From NCBI GenBank assembly GCA_963575745.1, contig CAUYUJ010002763.1:1-64000 (forward strand): 64,000 nt of DNA, written 5' to 3'. The notes under the pieces were generated by a model. That model saw nothing but the letters and a program-made list of their open reading frames with translations, made no database searches and was not told the origin of the DNA. Numbering within the stretch: position 1 is the first letter of the stretch; each line of letters begins with the position of its first letter. This stretch comes from Prorocentrum cordatum (taxonomy: Eukaryota > Sar > Dinophyceae > Prorocentrales > Prorocentraceae). This document shows positions 10,951 through 21,945 of the stretch, in pieces. The position numbers and the translations under genes are program-made.

Positions 10951-11065
10951 CCTACCCCTGCCCCCCACGATTTCTGAGGGGGCGGGTGGGGTTCACTTCG
11001 CTCGGGAGCTCTCGGACGAAGTGAGCCCCACCATCCCCCTCAGAAGGCGTCACCCCAAAAGACAG

Positions 11066-11213
11066 GACTCGCTGTCCCCGCCAGCGCCGCCGCGGCCTGT
11101 GTCCATTTAAGACGGAAGGCCGCCTGCCCAATAGCGGCCGCTTTGGGTTTGGGACAGCACTTGCTGTTGGGCATTGTGCCCACTTTTCCGTACCCATTTC
11201 AGGCGTCCACAAG
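11066..11213. mobile_element. Inverted-repeat element L, truncated copy
   Basis: It shares GACTCGCTGTCC, GAAGGCCGCCTGCCC and the right end TTTTCCGTACCCATTTC-GGCGTCC with the full copy at 45641-45859. The left inverted repeat is missing here. Confidence 0.7.
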
Positions 11214-11227
11214 TAAGGCCTCACCGC

Positions 11228-11388
11228 CCACCAAACCACCCCAACCCAGCCCGAAGGCTCAGATTTACCGTCGATTTCCAGTGGGGCGGGGGGTCGGGAA
11301 GCATCGAAAAAGCACATGTGGAACCCTGACCCCCCCCAATCCGAAATTCGGGTCTTCGGGTTGGGTTGGGGTGGTCTGGTAGGTAGTC
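11228..11388. mobile_element. Inverted-repeat element N, complete copy
   Basis: The left end CCACCAAACCACCCCAACCC and right end GGGTTGGGTTGGGGTGGTCT are inverted copies about 160 bases apart. Half copies occur at 54626-54720 and 56640-56735. Confidence 0.75.
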
Positions 11389-11594
11389 AATATCAGGCGA
11401 TCGCAAACATGGATCAAGGGAGCGTGGATTAGCGACGGGTCCGTTTCCATGGGAGATCGCGGATTTCGCCGCCGAGCGAGGCGGCACCGGCCACGTTCTG
11501 GAGAGGGCACCTCCCCCGATCCATGGATTTGGCGACCGCGCGCCAAATCCATGGATTGCAAATCCATGTCTGCGCGCCCCCGAGAATTCTACGT

Positions 11595-11759
11595 TTGAGT
11601 CGGGCAGGTCCCTCTACAGGAGGAATAATTCAAGAATAGCAGAAATAGTCGGTGGACGATGTCTTGGGTATTTTTGGTTTGGCTATTTCGGGGTATTTTG
11701 GGAGTATCTCCATATCTGTCGCCCCAAATCCGTCTGTAGGGGGACACGCCCGGCTTCAG
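11595..11759. mobile_element. MITE family 1, copy D, ending in an AG acceptor
   Basis: Left end TTGAGTCGGGCAGGTCCCTC, right end CTGTAGGGGGACACGCCCGG-CTTCAG. No clear target duplication remains. The element ends in CTTCAG directly before a coding-like segment, so it could supply that 3' splice site. Confidence 0.75.
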
Positions 11760-11803
11760 CGCCGCCCCAGCAGACTACCACGACGTGCGCGTCGCCCGCC
11801 CAG
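11760..11803 (+). CDS. Short exon candidate after MITE copy D
   Basis: Reads SAAPADYHDVRVARPG with G/C at nearly every third position, between the CTTCAG end of MITE copy D and CCCAG. It is too short to identify; it is listed because of its position. Confidence 0.3.
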
Positions 11804-11935
11804 GGGCGGCGCGAAGAAACCGCGAGAGAGCGCGCACGAGGTGCGTCGTGGCGGGCGCGCTCTCCGGCCACGCCGCTCGGGGGACGGAGGCCTGCGATCC
11901 GCATCGTTGATCCGACCCCCAGCCCCACGACTCGC

Positions 11936-12665
11936 TCATGGCGCTTGAAGGGTGCTCCCGAGGCCATGCAACCCTTTCCTGCCCCTCCCCCGCATTGTTG
12001 GGGGAGGGGGGGCGCACGAGGGAAGAGGTGAGACGAAGGGCAGAGCAGCAGGACGAGCACAGAGGAGAGGAGATACATAGGGGAGGGCATCATGAACAGA
12101 GGAGAGGAGGAAGAGGAGGGCATCAAAGGAGGTGATAAAGACAGACGGTCGCTTACCTGCCGTGGACGTCATCCCTCCGATCCCTCCCCCTATAACTCCC
12201 CCATCCCTATCCTCGTCCCCTTCGAGACCCCCACCAAATTGCCACCCCAGTTGGGGATGCACCCCTCGAGACCCGAAGGGGACGGCCTATGTCCCCATCT
12301 AGGGGGGTACATCGGCCAGTGGGGCCCAGGCCACGCCGCTGGGGATGGGCATCGGACAAAAGATACTCATACAAGATGCGGAAACTATATGTTCGGGTCG
12401 GACGCGCGCCTCCAAGGAGGACATGTAGTAGAAGTTTGTCTCTGCGCCCCACAGGACGTCAGGGGTGGCGACAGGGGCGGAGATTGGCCCGGCGGGGGAA
12501 AACGTGGACCCCCCAAGCGCCCGTTCCTCGCCGATGGATGCCCGATAGCCCGCCCCGCCCACAGTAACGTGTGGTCTCGCCATCGGGGGCCCCTCGCCTT
12601 TCTATCGTCGATGCGTCGCCGATTCCCAGCTCGATGCTTCCCCCCTGAGCTGCCCCCCCCCCCCC
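11936..12665. other. No supported gene
   Basis: GGA-rich to 12135, then non-repetitive sequence. A minus frame (12452-12207) and plus frames are open but unconvincing. Confidence 0.4.
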
Positions 12666-12673
12666 CCCTTGTG

Positions 12674-13103
12674 TTAGGTCGGGCGTGTCCCCCTACAGGC
12701 GGATTCTGGACGAATACACTGGGGGCGCGCATCAAGAAACCATCTGTTTTTCGTCAGGGTATCCTGGGTTTCTTTGCTCCGCGCGCTGCGCTGTGACTTC
12801 CCGCAGCCGTTGAATGAGCGGCTGCGTTCAGGGTGCTCCGGTTTTCCCCTCCGGTGCACTTCGCGCGCGGGCTTTCAGGGCCGGGTTTCTTGCGTGGGTT
12901 TCTTGCGTTCGCGCCCGCACTGTATTCCTCCTTTAGAGGGAAACGCCCGACTTAACAATAAAAGATACCCCAAACACATACAACAAATATTCAAACATTG
13001 TCCAAGCATCAAACGTAGCCCAAAATGGTCAACAGAATCGTCCCCAGGCTATTTTCTGACTATTTTGGAATATTGCCCCTGTAGAGGGACACGGCCGACT
13101 TAA
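12674..13103. mobile_element. MITE family 1, copy E, composite (430 bp) with 8-bp target duplication
   Basis: Left end TTAGGTCGGGCGTGTCCCCC, outer right end GGACACGGCCGACTTAA. Flanks are CCCTTGTG (12666-12673) and CCCCTGTG (13104-13111), 7 of 8 identical. A second, internal right end (AAACGCCCGACTTAA) lies at 12941-12955, so this is either a tandem pair sharing termini or one copy inserted in another. Confidence 0.8.
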
Positions 13104-13111
13104 CCCCTGTG

Positions 13112-13258
13112 GTTCCCCCGAGGACGTCGTGTGCCGCCGCTTCGGGGGCGAGGGCGTCGGCAGCCAGGCCGAGCGCTACTTCAGCGAGTGGACCACCGAG
13201 AGCACCTACCACTGGGCCCTGAGCCCGGAGGAGGGCCCGGCTTGGACGACCGCGACTG
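13112..13258 (+). CDS. Exon candidate (EDVVCRRFGGEGVGSQAERY..)
   Basis: Begins next to the target duplication of MITE copy E and reads PEDVVCRRFGGEGVGSQ, then AERYFSEWTTESTYHWALSP. Third positions are almost all G or C and residue use is soluble-protein-like. GAG|GAC at 13119-13125 may be the acceptor. The 3' end lies before the less coding-like sequence at about 13260. Family not recognised. Confidence 0.5.
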
Positions 13259-13259
13259 C

Positions 13260-14269
13260 CCCTGTCTGGGCGCTCGTGATCTCTCGTTCCGAGCATCACC
13301 AAGTCAAAATAGACGCCCAATCCCGAAAATGCGAGTGCCAGAGTAGAGCGCAGGTTTTTCGAGATTTTGGGGAGGGAGATTTCGGGGTCGGTTTTAGCCT
13401 AGGGGGCAACGACGAACGCAGAACATACCTCGAAATCTTTGGCCGATTTTCGAGTCCGGGCGATCGTTTTTCGGAGGTGGATAGACTTCCTACCCTGACA
13501 CGTCGATTCAGGAACTGGCCGTTCTAGGTTCGCGAGAGGGCGTCGCGGCCGTCATCTTTGCGGGTCCAGGTCCGTCGGTTTCGGTCCTGGGCCGTCTTCA
13601 CTAAGGGGAGGTTAACTAAAGGGAGGTTTGTCCACCGCCGAGTTTTCTCTTGTTCCGAACGAGTGTGATAAAACAAACATTTGTGTTTTTCTTGTCGCAC
13701 TTGTTTTTAATCACACTTGTTTTTTATTATCGCACTTGTCTTTTTATCACACCAGTTTTTTCCATCACAGTTTCTTTATCACACTTGTCTGGCCGATCGG
13801 CGCGGGCCCTCGCACCCCTCCCCCCCCCCAGGGAGTGGATCTCGGCTGCTTTTGGTGGCGCCTGTTTCAGGCAGAGGTGGAGCCTTCCCCCCCGCACACG
13901 GGGCGCGCTGCTGCAGACACGGTGGCATTAGAAGCAGAGGTCTGGAGTCAGATCCCCCCCCCTCCCCCCCCCGCCTTCCGCCCAAGTCGGGTTGACCCAA
14001 AAGGGGGTCCAGCGACAAGGGGTTGGTGCAATAGATTCGGTGCAATGAATTTGTAGGGTTGCAAATGATTTGGGGCGTGCAGTACATTCCGGTGCGCAGT
14101 TGTATTGCTGGGTTTCCGCGTGCAATGCCTTAGTTGCAATACAATGCAAGACAGTTCTCTGGCGCAATACATGTGCAATACAATTGTCCCAAACCTGTTG
14201 CACTACCCCCTTTCAGCTGGACCCACTTTGGGTCAACCAAACCAAGGTCGAAACGCCGAATAAGACAAC

Positions 14270-14301
<32 letters not shown>

Positions 14302-14340
14302 GGCCGCCGCGGTCTCGACTGGGCCCCCTCCGGTGGGAGC
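13260..14340. other. Probable intronic sequence, no exon seen
   Basis: Contains CACTTGT-rich simple sequence (13660-13790), C-runs and GCAATACA-like sequence (14040-14200), and a GAC array (14267-14300). Confidence 0.4.
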
Positions 14341-14360
14341 GGCCGACGCAGGGAGCGGCA

Positions 14361-14551
14361 GGGTCCGTTACGAGGGGTACTTCCACGCCGCGGAGCTGGG
14401 CGGCTGGGTGCTGCTGGCCAAGGTGGAGGTCGCTCCGGTGGGCCCGCTGCTGAACACGTTGGGCTCGTTCGTGGAGCATTACTCCGAGGACAGCTACCAC
14501 GCCGCCCGGTGGGGCCGCCTCGGCCGCTCCTTCGTCCGGTACCCGGACATG
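14361..14551 (+). CDS. Exon candidate (VRYEGYFHAAELGGWVLLAK..)
   Basis: Follows GGAGCGGCAG and reads VRYEGYFHAAELGGWVLLAK, then VEVAPVGPLLNTLGSFVEHY, then SEDSYHAARWGRLGRSF. It is a well-balanced frame with G/C third positions, about 63 codons, ending near VRYPDM. The residue mix suggests a folded globular segment. A GAC/CGA repeat (14267-14300) lies just upstream. Family not recognised; strand and spacing fit the 10-19 kb exon series. Confidence 0.55.
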
Positions 14552-14734
14552 TTGGTCTTTCGTGTAGCCCCCTCCCTATCGTTGGCCGTTCTTTCGTCCG
14601 TTCCCCTTCCTCCTTCCTTCTCTGGTGCTCTCGACTCTCGACCGCTCTTTTGCTCGGTCCCCTCCCTATCATTCGGGGCCCTCCGAACGGTGCGGTGACC
14701 ACACCGTGTGGTGAGTCAGCGGCGACCTGTGGAC

Positions 14735-14830
14735 ACGGCGCGGTTTTGGGACTCGGGTCGTTCTCCGAGGATGTCTCTGGGCGACCGGGGCCTCCAGGGT
14801 GCCCAGGCTGTGCGGTGACGGGCGTGTGCG
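14735..14830. repeat. Dispersed repeat U, copy 1
   Basis: CGGTTTTGGGACTCGG and TCTCCGAGGATGTCTC match 45220-45380. No exon is seen in 14555-15280 otherwise. Confidence 0.65.
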
Positions 14831-15289
14831 AGGGGGATTGAGGAGCGCGTCTTCCTGCTAAGTTCCACGCCTGAGTGCTCGTCCCTCCCCCTCCCTCCGC
14901 GCGGCCGCCCTCGTCCTTCTCCTCCTCTGGCTCGCCGCCTAACTCGCCCTTCGGTTGCCCCGACTGGCCTCGCGCTGGAGCGGACTGCCTCTGCCTCGCC
15001 GCCGACGAAACGTGTTTCTTGCCAAGGCCCCCGCGATGGCCCAGATTGCCAGGCCCCCCTTGCGCCCCCGGTGGGTGACCTACTACCTAGTCGTGTCGAC
15101 CGCACCGGGGCTGGCGGGCTCCAGGGCAGGGCTCGTGGATACTCTCTGGTGTCCGTGGTTTCGCTCAGCTGCAAAGATTTTCTAGGGCCCCCCGTGGGTT
15201 AGCAAGCGAGGCTGCGCAGATCGAGGCGGTTTGGCATTCGACTGGCTTCCCCTCGTCTCTTTATATTGTTACGAGCGTTCAGACAGCCC

Positions 15290-15300
15290 TATCATGTTGC

Positions 15301-15331
<31 letters not shown>

Positions 15332-15985
15332 TTGTCTTCCTCCTGACCTCGCCCCTGGTGTCCTCTCCTCCGCCATCCTCCTTTTTTATACATAAATCCT
15401 CCCTGTCGCGTCCCCGCACGTGTCGGTAGAGCGGGCCGGGCGTTTCGCTTGAGTTTCCCTCACCATTGATGATCTTGAAGCTTGAACTTTGCAACCGTTT
15501 TGACGGATTCAGTGTGGCGGGCCATTTTCAAAATGTGGTCTTAGCGCGCGCTCATCCGATTTAAACGTTTGCAGAAGTTCCGATGACGAAGGGCGCTTTT
15601 TTGTTCTTCCAAAATATGGCTTTGACCTTAGCGCCGCGCGCATTCGTTTCCAACGTTTGAAACTGTGTCAAGGGTGCGCGTAGTCGAAGTTCCAGGACAG
15701 GTGTTCTGGCAAGATTTCGGGATGTCGGGGCGCAACAGTCATGTTGCTTTGCGGTGCCGAAGTCCCATGAACGGTATTCTGACACAGTCTGTGGTGGATG
15801 TCAGGGCGCGACAGTCACGTTGATCCGCGCGGCTGAAAATCAAGGAATTGTATTTTGGTGCGACTGAGGATTCTCAGACGGTTGCAGCTAATTTCTTGTA
15901 CGGCCATCTGAAGAGGGAATTTCTTGGGAGGGTTTATTGCAACATCGTTGGTGCGTCTTGGGTGTGCCTTTACCACATATTTTTC
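15290..15985 (-). repeat. Repeat family P, inverted copy (about 0.7 kb)
   Basis: The minus strand aligns in order with 49915-50770 and 61625-63835: AACGATGTTGCAATAAACCC, GACTGTTGCGCCCCGACATC, two units with GCGCGGCGCTAAGG, then AAACGGTTGCAAAG and a CAG array. A full member of the family in the opposite direction. Confidence 0.8.
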
Positions 15986-17149
15986 CACGGCTTAGCGCTG
16001 GCCACATTTCAGGATCGATACTTGCCCCCGTTGTTCAGACTAGCGCTCTCGGCCCAGCGCGGTAACACTTCTGGATCTGATTCCTTCCTCCTCTCTGCCG
16101 CCTCCCTCTCTTTTCCTCCATCGCCTCCCGCCAGCCCTCCTACTCCACCTGCTCCCCCTACCCTTTCTGCTCCTCCTGCTTCTGCTGCTGCTACTTCGTC
16201 TCCTCCTCCTTCCTCCTTCCTCCTCCTCCTTGCTCGTCCTCCGTCCTCTTCTTCCTTCTTATCTGCCGCCTCCTCGACCAGAGCACAAGCCCCCCCCCTC
16301 CCCCGTTTGCAGATCGCTGGCGAGGGCCACGCAGGGGAACCCAGAGGTCTCCCAGGAGACACCCCCAGTCGGCGGACGCAGCAGCGTTCGCCGCCATGGG
16401 AAGTCCCCCTCCTCCTCCTCCTTCTGCTCCTCCTCCTCCTCCTCCTATTCCTATTCCTCCTCCTGCTCTTGTTTCCCCTCTCCCTTCTCCTCCTCCTCCT
16501 CCTCCTCCTCCTCTTCCTCCTGCTCCTCCTCCTCCTTGATGTTCCAACCTACTTTCGCCTTGACCACCAGAGATAATTTCGAGCACCAAAAAGGTACCGA
16601 GGCCCGAGGGTTTTCACGTGCCGGGCCCTGGGAGACACTCGTCCGACACCGGCGACTGTTTCGACACTCTTTCGACACTTTTCCGGGTGCTCGAAGTTAT
16701 TTCTGGGATGTGGTCCTTAAATACGATGGGAGCAACATAAACCCAGACGTGCGACGTTTTTTTTTTGTTGCAATGTGCCCTTCCCCCCAACCCACCCCCT
16801 CCTAGACGTCCCGACCCCTTCCCCAGGGCCGGTGGTTGCTCCTCCCAACTCCTACAGTCGGCGCTGACTAGTAGGTCGACCCTGCCAAATCAAGGGCACC
16901 CTTAGGGTACCCTTGTGCCCTGTGCCTCGCGACCCATGCCTCCCACATCCCCCACGGCAGCGTGGCCCTCGGAGGGGTCTTGAGTCCTCTCGCGTGTCCT
17001 GTCCAGTCAAGGCCGACTGTATATTTTTCGACGGCCGGAGCCCGGCGAGGGCCGCCGAAGAGTCCGCGGGCGGCCCAAAGCCTTCCGCCGCGGTCCGCTC
17101 ACGACGCGGTCGTGCGCGGGGATCTGGCGCGAGCCCGCCCCGCGTGCCG

Positions 17150-17830
<681 letters not shown>

Positions 17831-17862
17831 GCTTGCCCCTTCCTCCTCCTGCCCCTCGCCAG

Positions 17863-17976
17863 GTACCCGGGCACGGACGACTGGCTGCAGGTGCGCAACG
17901 CCACGCTGGAGACGGGAGCCCAGTCCTCAGCGGCGCTGGCCCGCGTCCACGCGAATGTGACGGACGGGGGCACGAG
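17863..17976 (+). CDS. Exon candidate (YPGTDDWLQVRNATLETGAQ..)
   Basis: A strong acceptor (CCTTCCTCCTCCTGCCCCTCGCCAG) precedes a frame reading YPGTDDWLQVRNATLETGAQ, then SSAALARVHANVTDGGT. It contains two NxT glycosylation sequons (NAT, NVT), consistent with a secreted or lumenal protein. The 3' border near CACGAG is uncertain. It lies 33 bases after MITE copy F. Confidence 0.55.
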
Positions 17977-18188
17977 GCTCGCAGGCCAAAGAGCGGCACG
18001 CATCAGGCGAGGGCTAGGACTGGGACAGATCTTTCCAGAGCGGTCCAGAACGCCCTGAGAGCGTTCCATAGAGCGCTCCAGAACGGCCGCGGCCACCGAC
18101 ATAGCTTTTCAAGAGCCGCCAGATCTCAGAGAAGCCGGATTTGGCCCGCTCAGATTTTCCACCGTCCTGGCCTCGTCTTATTGCACAG

Positions 18189-18285
18189 AAGTTTCCAGAG
18201 GTCCGCGCGGATTTCCTGGACCGGCGCTGGCCACCCTGGCGGCGCCTCTGTCGCCGCCTCTGGAGCGCTCCGCGCTAGGGAGACG
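18189..18285. mobile_element. Palindromic element M, copy 1 (partial)
   Basis: GTCCGCGCGGATTTCCTGGA-CCGGCGCTGG matches the left arm of the elements at 28560, 45955, 47780 and 54404; the right arm is mostly lost. Confidence 0.6.
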
Positions 18286-18359
18286 GTCCAGTGCCGGTGC
18301 GAGTGATGCGCGAGGACCTCCGAAAGCTTGGTGTTCCTTTGTGCTTTTCCTTGTTCCAG

Positions 18360-18590
18360 AGGTGGGGCCTGGGCTCCGGCGTCTCCGAGAGCTACGCGGC
18401 GACGAGCTCGCACGGCGACCTCCTGTCGGTCGCGGCGCGCGACGAGCTGCCGCCAGAGCTCGCGGACTTCCGCGCGCGCGCGGCGGCTGGTCTGCTGCCG
18501 GGCGGCTGCGCGGGCGGCACCTGCAACCCGGCCTGGATGTGGGTCAAGGGCCGGTTCCGGGTGGGCGTGTTCCTCTATGCCACCACCGCC
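18360..18590 (+). CDS. Exon candidate (WGLGSGVSESYAATSSHGDL..)
   Basis: A textbook acceptor (TTCCTTTGTGCTTTTCCTTGTTCCAG) is followed by RWGLGSGVSESYAATSS, HGDLLSVAARDELPPELADF, a Cys pair in PGGCAGGTCNPAWMWV, and GRFRVGVFLYATTA. Third positions are nearly all G or C for about 75 codons. The two close cysteines and the aromatic, beta-like end suggest a folded extracellular or lumenal segment. Not recognised. With the 17.9 kb exon it is the best support for a real plus-strand gene here. Confidence 0.6.
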
Positions 18591-18913
18591 AGGACGTGTC
18601 CGCGTCCCGAGGCATGCTGGCGTCCCGGGAGGGCCACGACGGGCGGTGGGGGCCCTCGGCGGGCTCCCGAGCTGTCAAACAGCAGCGCCGCGGGGCATAG
18701 AAACAGCCCTGGGGAAAGGGCCGGGACTCCGGGGATCCCGCATGGGAAAAGTCAACACGTCGGACGTTGGTCCATGTCCCACCGCCTGGACGCTGTCGGC
18801 ACCAGAGCGCACGACCTCTGCTAAGGGCGCTCTGGTGCTGACAACGGTCGGTGCTGACAACTGCCGTGCGAGGTCGCTCAGCGTGGGAGTTCTTCGGGTA
18901 TGTGCTGTTATCG

Positions 18914-19090
18914 GCTAGACGTAAGAATTACCTTTCGCAGGAGTGACCTTTGGTGCGGGCCCACATTGGTCCCCCAATCGCCGAACGCGCTGCGATATCA
19001 GCGGCTTGCGCGCTTGGGTTTGGCTCCCCCCGCCCCCCTGATGCCTCGCACCACAGGGCACTCTTATCCAGGGTCACTCTGGCGTATAGC
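18914..19090. mobile_element. Inverted-repeat element J, copy 1
   Basis: Left arm GGAGTGACCTTTGGTGCGGG, right arm CGCACCA-AGG-CACTC. It aligns along its length with 44509-44692. Confidence 0.75.
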
Positions 19091-19240
19091 CGATGTTCGT
19101 TAGAACATGTATACACCAGGATCCCGTATACACCAGGATCCGCGTCCCCGTGCGAAATTCAGCGCAGGGTCGAAAAAAGCGTCGGTGTATAGAGCTCGTT
19201 CCCCTAGTTAGTTAAAAAATGCCCCAGCGACCTCCCAGGG

Positions 19241-19407
19241 TGAAGTCGGGAAAGATTTCGCTCGCTCCTACATGCAGATTTTCGACGAAAACTTGAGATA
19301 CCCCAAAGGTATTCGAAGCATTTCCAAACACATGGAGAACATAGTCCCCATACTGTTCTTTGACTATTTTCGAGTATTCCTCCTGCAGAGGGACAGGCCC
19401 GACTTAA
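19241..19407. mobile_element. MITE family 1, copy G (167 bp)
   Basis: Left end TGAAGTCGGG, interior CGACGAAAACTTGAGATACC, right end CTCCTGCAGAGGGACAGGCC-CGACTTAA. Flanks TCCCAGGG and CACCAGCT share only CCAG. Confidence 0.75.
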
Positions 19408-19413
19408 CACCAG

Positions 19414-19456
19414 CTGTGGATGTGGACGATTCCTGGCGGTGCAAAGCGGGGGAGCA
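19414..19456 (+). CDS. Short internal exon candidate (VDVDDSWRCKAGE)
   Basis: Bounded by CACCAG directly after MITE copy G and by a perfect GTAAGT donor. The 43 bases read VDVDDSWRCKAGE in one open phase. Short, but both splice borders are good. Confidence 0.45.
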
Positions 19457-19817
19457 GTAAGTCGGCACCTATCCTGCGCACCCCCTGCAGCAAGGGAGGG
19501 ATCCCTCTTGAGGCCGCCTTGGGCCCCCTCATGGGACTACAGTCAGCCCGCATTGTCAGGACGGGCAGCCTTCCCAAGGCTGCCCTTGCGTCCTTGCCTC
19601 CTCGGTCCGTCCCTGGCCGATGTCGCAGGCCGCGACCCGCTCGCACAGTGTCGAGACGGCCTTCCAAGGCCCTTGTGCCTCCTTATATCGCGCATCCTTA
19701 TGATGCGGATCGACTGTGCCTGCTCTGGGGCTCTCCCTGGGGCCTCCTGGGCCATCCTGGGGGCCTCGTGGTCCGTCTCGGGGCCCGCGCTCTCGGGGGC
19801 GACACCTCCGAGCCCCA

Positions 19818-19950
19818 GGGGGAGGAGGAGGAGGAGGAGGAGGAGGAGGAGGAGGAGGAGGAGGAGGAGGAGGAGGAGGAGGAGGAGGAGGAGGGGAGGG
19901 ACGAGGAGGAGGCGGAGGAGGAGGAGGCGGAGTAGGAGTAGGAGTAGGAG
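19818..19950 (+). repeat. (GGA)n array to the assembly gap
   Basis: GGAGGA with a few GGC and GTA, ending at the N run. Confidence 0.95.
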
Positions 19951-20050
19951 NNNNNNNNNNNNNNNNNNNNNNNNNNNNNNNNNNNNNNNNNNNNNNNNNN
20001 NNNNNNNNNNNNNNNNNNNNNNNNNNNNNNNNNNNNNNNNNNNNNNNNNN
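19951..20050. other. Assembly gap of 100 N
   Basis: Unknown bases between a GGA/GTAGGA array and a GTA/GTG array; the true length is probably not 100. Confidence 0.99.
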
Positions 20051-20073
20051 AGTGGTAGTGGTAGTAGTAGTAC

Positions 20074-20144
<71 letters not shown>

Positions 20145-20230
20145 TGGTAGTGGTAGTGGTAGTGGTAGTGGTAGTGGTAGTGGTAGTGGTAGTGGTAGTG
20201 GTAGTGGTAGTGGTAGTGGTAGTGGTAGTG

Positions 20231-20296
<66 letters not shown>
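20051..20296 (+). repeat. (GTA)n / (GTGGTA)n array after the gap
   Basis: Blocks of GTA, then alternating GTGGTA, then GTA again, to the GCGCCAG at 20297. Confidence 0.95.
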
Positions 20297-20297
<1 letters not shown>

Positions 20298-20309
20298 CGC
20301 CAGAACCGC

Positions 20310-20490
20310 CGACGCCAGGCCACGCCACGCCACGCCACGCCACGCCAGGCCACGCTATGCTATGCTATGCTATGCTATACTATGCTATGCTATGCTGCGC
20401 TATGCTATGCTGCGCTATGCTATGCTATGCTATGCTATGCTAATGCTATGCTAGGCTATGCTATGCTATGCTATGCTATGCTTTTGCTTT
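20310..20490 (+). repeat. Pentamer arrays CACGC then TATGC
   Basis: Short CACGC repeats change abruptly at about 20352 into TATGC repeats; a TTTTGC-rich stretch follows to 20615. Confidence 0.9.
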
Positions 20491-20667
20491 GCCTTCGCTT
20501 TTGCCTTCACTTTTGCCTTTGCTTTTGCTTTTGCTTGGCACCCAGGGAGCGCAACTGGGGGAACCGCGCGTTTGCTTTTACCTTTGCTGTTGCTTTTGCT
20601 TGGCTCCCAGGGGACCGGGGGAACCGCCCGGGGCGGGTTCCACTGCCCGGCCCTTTAAACCAAGCGA

Positions 20668-20776
20668 GTAAGAACCCTTCTAGGCAGAGCCTAGGTAGGG
20701 AAATACTCCAAACATACCCCAAAAAGGTAAACAAATACTCGAAAATCCCCTTGTATGGGGACAGGCCCGACTTCAG
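20668..20776. mobile_element. MITE family 1, copy H (degenerate left end)
   Basis: Right end TGTATGGGGACAGGCCCGAC-TTCAG and an AT-rich interior with ACATACCCCAAAAA. The left end is poorly preserved. Confidence 0.55.
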
Positions 20777-20845
20777 ACTATGGCGGGGGGGGGTGGATAT
20801 CATGGCCGGGGCCACGAGATATGCCCGGATTCCCTGCGGTCCCTG

Positions 20846-20945
20846 GGCGCTCCCTGGGCCGCGCACGTGCCTCGGCCACGAGTGGCAGAGCCCCTCTTGG
20901 GCGCCCCCCTCTGGGCGCCCCCGATCCGCGGAGTCGGCCGGAGGG
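20846..20945 (+). repeat. Dispersed repeat V, resembling the 47.5 kb exon
   Basis: CTCCCTGGGCCGCGCACG and CCTCTTGGGCGCCCCC match 47496-47560. 20950-21320 shows no gene. Confidence 0.55.
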
Positions 20946-21319
20946 TCTTGAGGTGGCCCAGCACGGGTCCCAGCCTTAGGGAGGGGGGGGGAGGGGGGGC
21001 CTTTTTTGCGGCCTTTCTTGACGCCCTGGGGGTTCTCGTCGCCAGGGCGGGGCGCGGCTCGGAAAGCTTGTGCGTTTGGAGCCCAGGAGGGGTCCGGGGA
21101 CTGATGTTATTCTTTACGCTTCGCGTATCCCCACCGGCCCATCTCACAGCAGCAACTCTTGCGAAGCATGCCGACAGTCGTGTTTTTCAGGCGTGTGTCC
21201 GCTTGGCCCCGCATATCTCCCCTGTTCCTCCTTCCTCCCGCCTCCTTGTACATCCTCCTTGTGGGGGGAGCGGGAGAAGGACGAGGCGGAGGAGGAGGGA
21301 GAGAAAGCGCTCCTCGTGA

Positions 21320-21725
21320 TTTGAGTCGTTTGGGGTTTCTCGTCCTGGTGTGAGTCGTTCGGGCCCTTCTTCCTGGTGTGAGTCGTTCGGGCTCTTCGTG
21401 GTGTGAGTCGTTCGGGCTCTTCGTCCTGGTGTGAGTCGTTCGGGCTTCTCGTGGTGTGAGTTGTTCGGGCCCCTCATCCTGGTGTGAGTCGTTCGGGCCC
21501 CTCCTCCTGGTGTGACTCGTTCGGGCTCCTCGTGGTGTGAGTCGTTCGGGGCCCGCGTCGTGGTGTGAGTCGTTCGGGCTCCTCGTGGTGTGAGTCGTTC
21601 GGGCGCCTCGTCCTGGTGTGAGTCGTTCGGGCCCCTCCTTGTGGTGTGAGTCGTTCGGGCTCTTCGTGGTGTGAGTCGTTCGGGCCCCTCGTCCTGGTGT
21701 GAGTCGTTCGGGCTCCTCGTGGGGC
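21320..21725 (+). repeat. 25-28 base minisatellite (GTGTGAGTCGTTCGGGC..)
   Basis: About 15 units of GTGTGAGTCGTTCGGGC followed by a variable TCTTCGTG or CCCCTCGTCCTG part; it passes directly into the GGGGCCTCTTGG array at 21720. Confidence 0.92.
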
Positions 21726-21945
21726 CTCTTGGGGGCCTCTTGGAGCCTCTTGGGCCTCTGGGGCCTCTTGGGGGCCTCTTGGGGGGCCTCTTGGGGCCTC
21801 TTGGGGCCTCTCTTGGGGGCCTCTTGGGGGGGGCCTCTTGGGGGCCTCTTGGGGCCTCTTGGGGGCCTCTTGGGGGCCTCTTGGAGGCCTCTTGGGAGCC
21901 TCCTGGGGGCCTCTTGGGGCCATCTTGGGGCCTCTTGCGACCTCC
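21720..21945 (+). repeat. 12-base minisatellite GGGGCCTCTTGG
   Basis: Tandem GGGGGCCTCTTGG units. Other arrays of the same unit lie at 3985-4480, 38680-38985, 51210-51560, 52075-52370 and 52735-52870, and inverted at 24980-25460. Confidence 0.92.

Noticed and set aside
19951-20050. Reading frame spanning the N run
   Set aside because: The X residues are the assembly gap; nothing can be said about coding across it.
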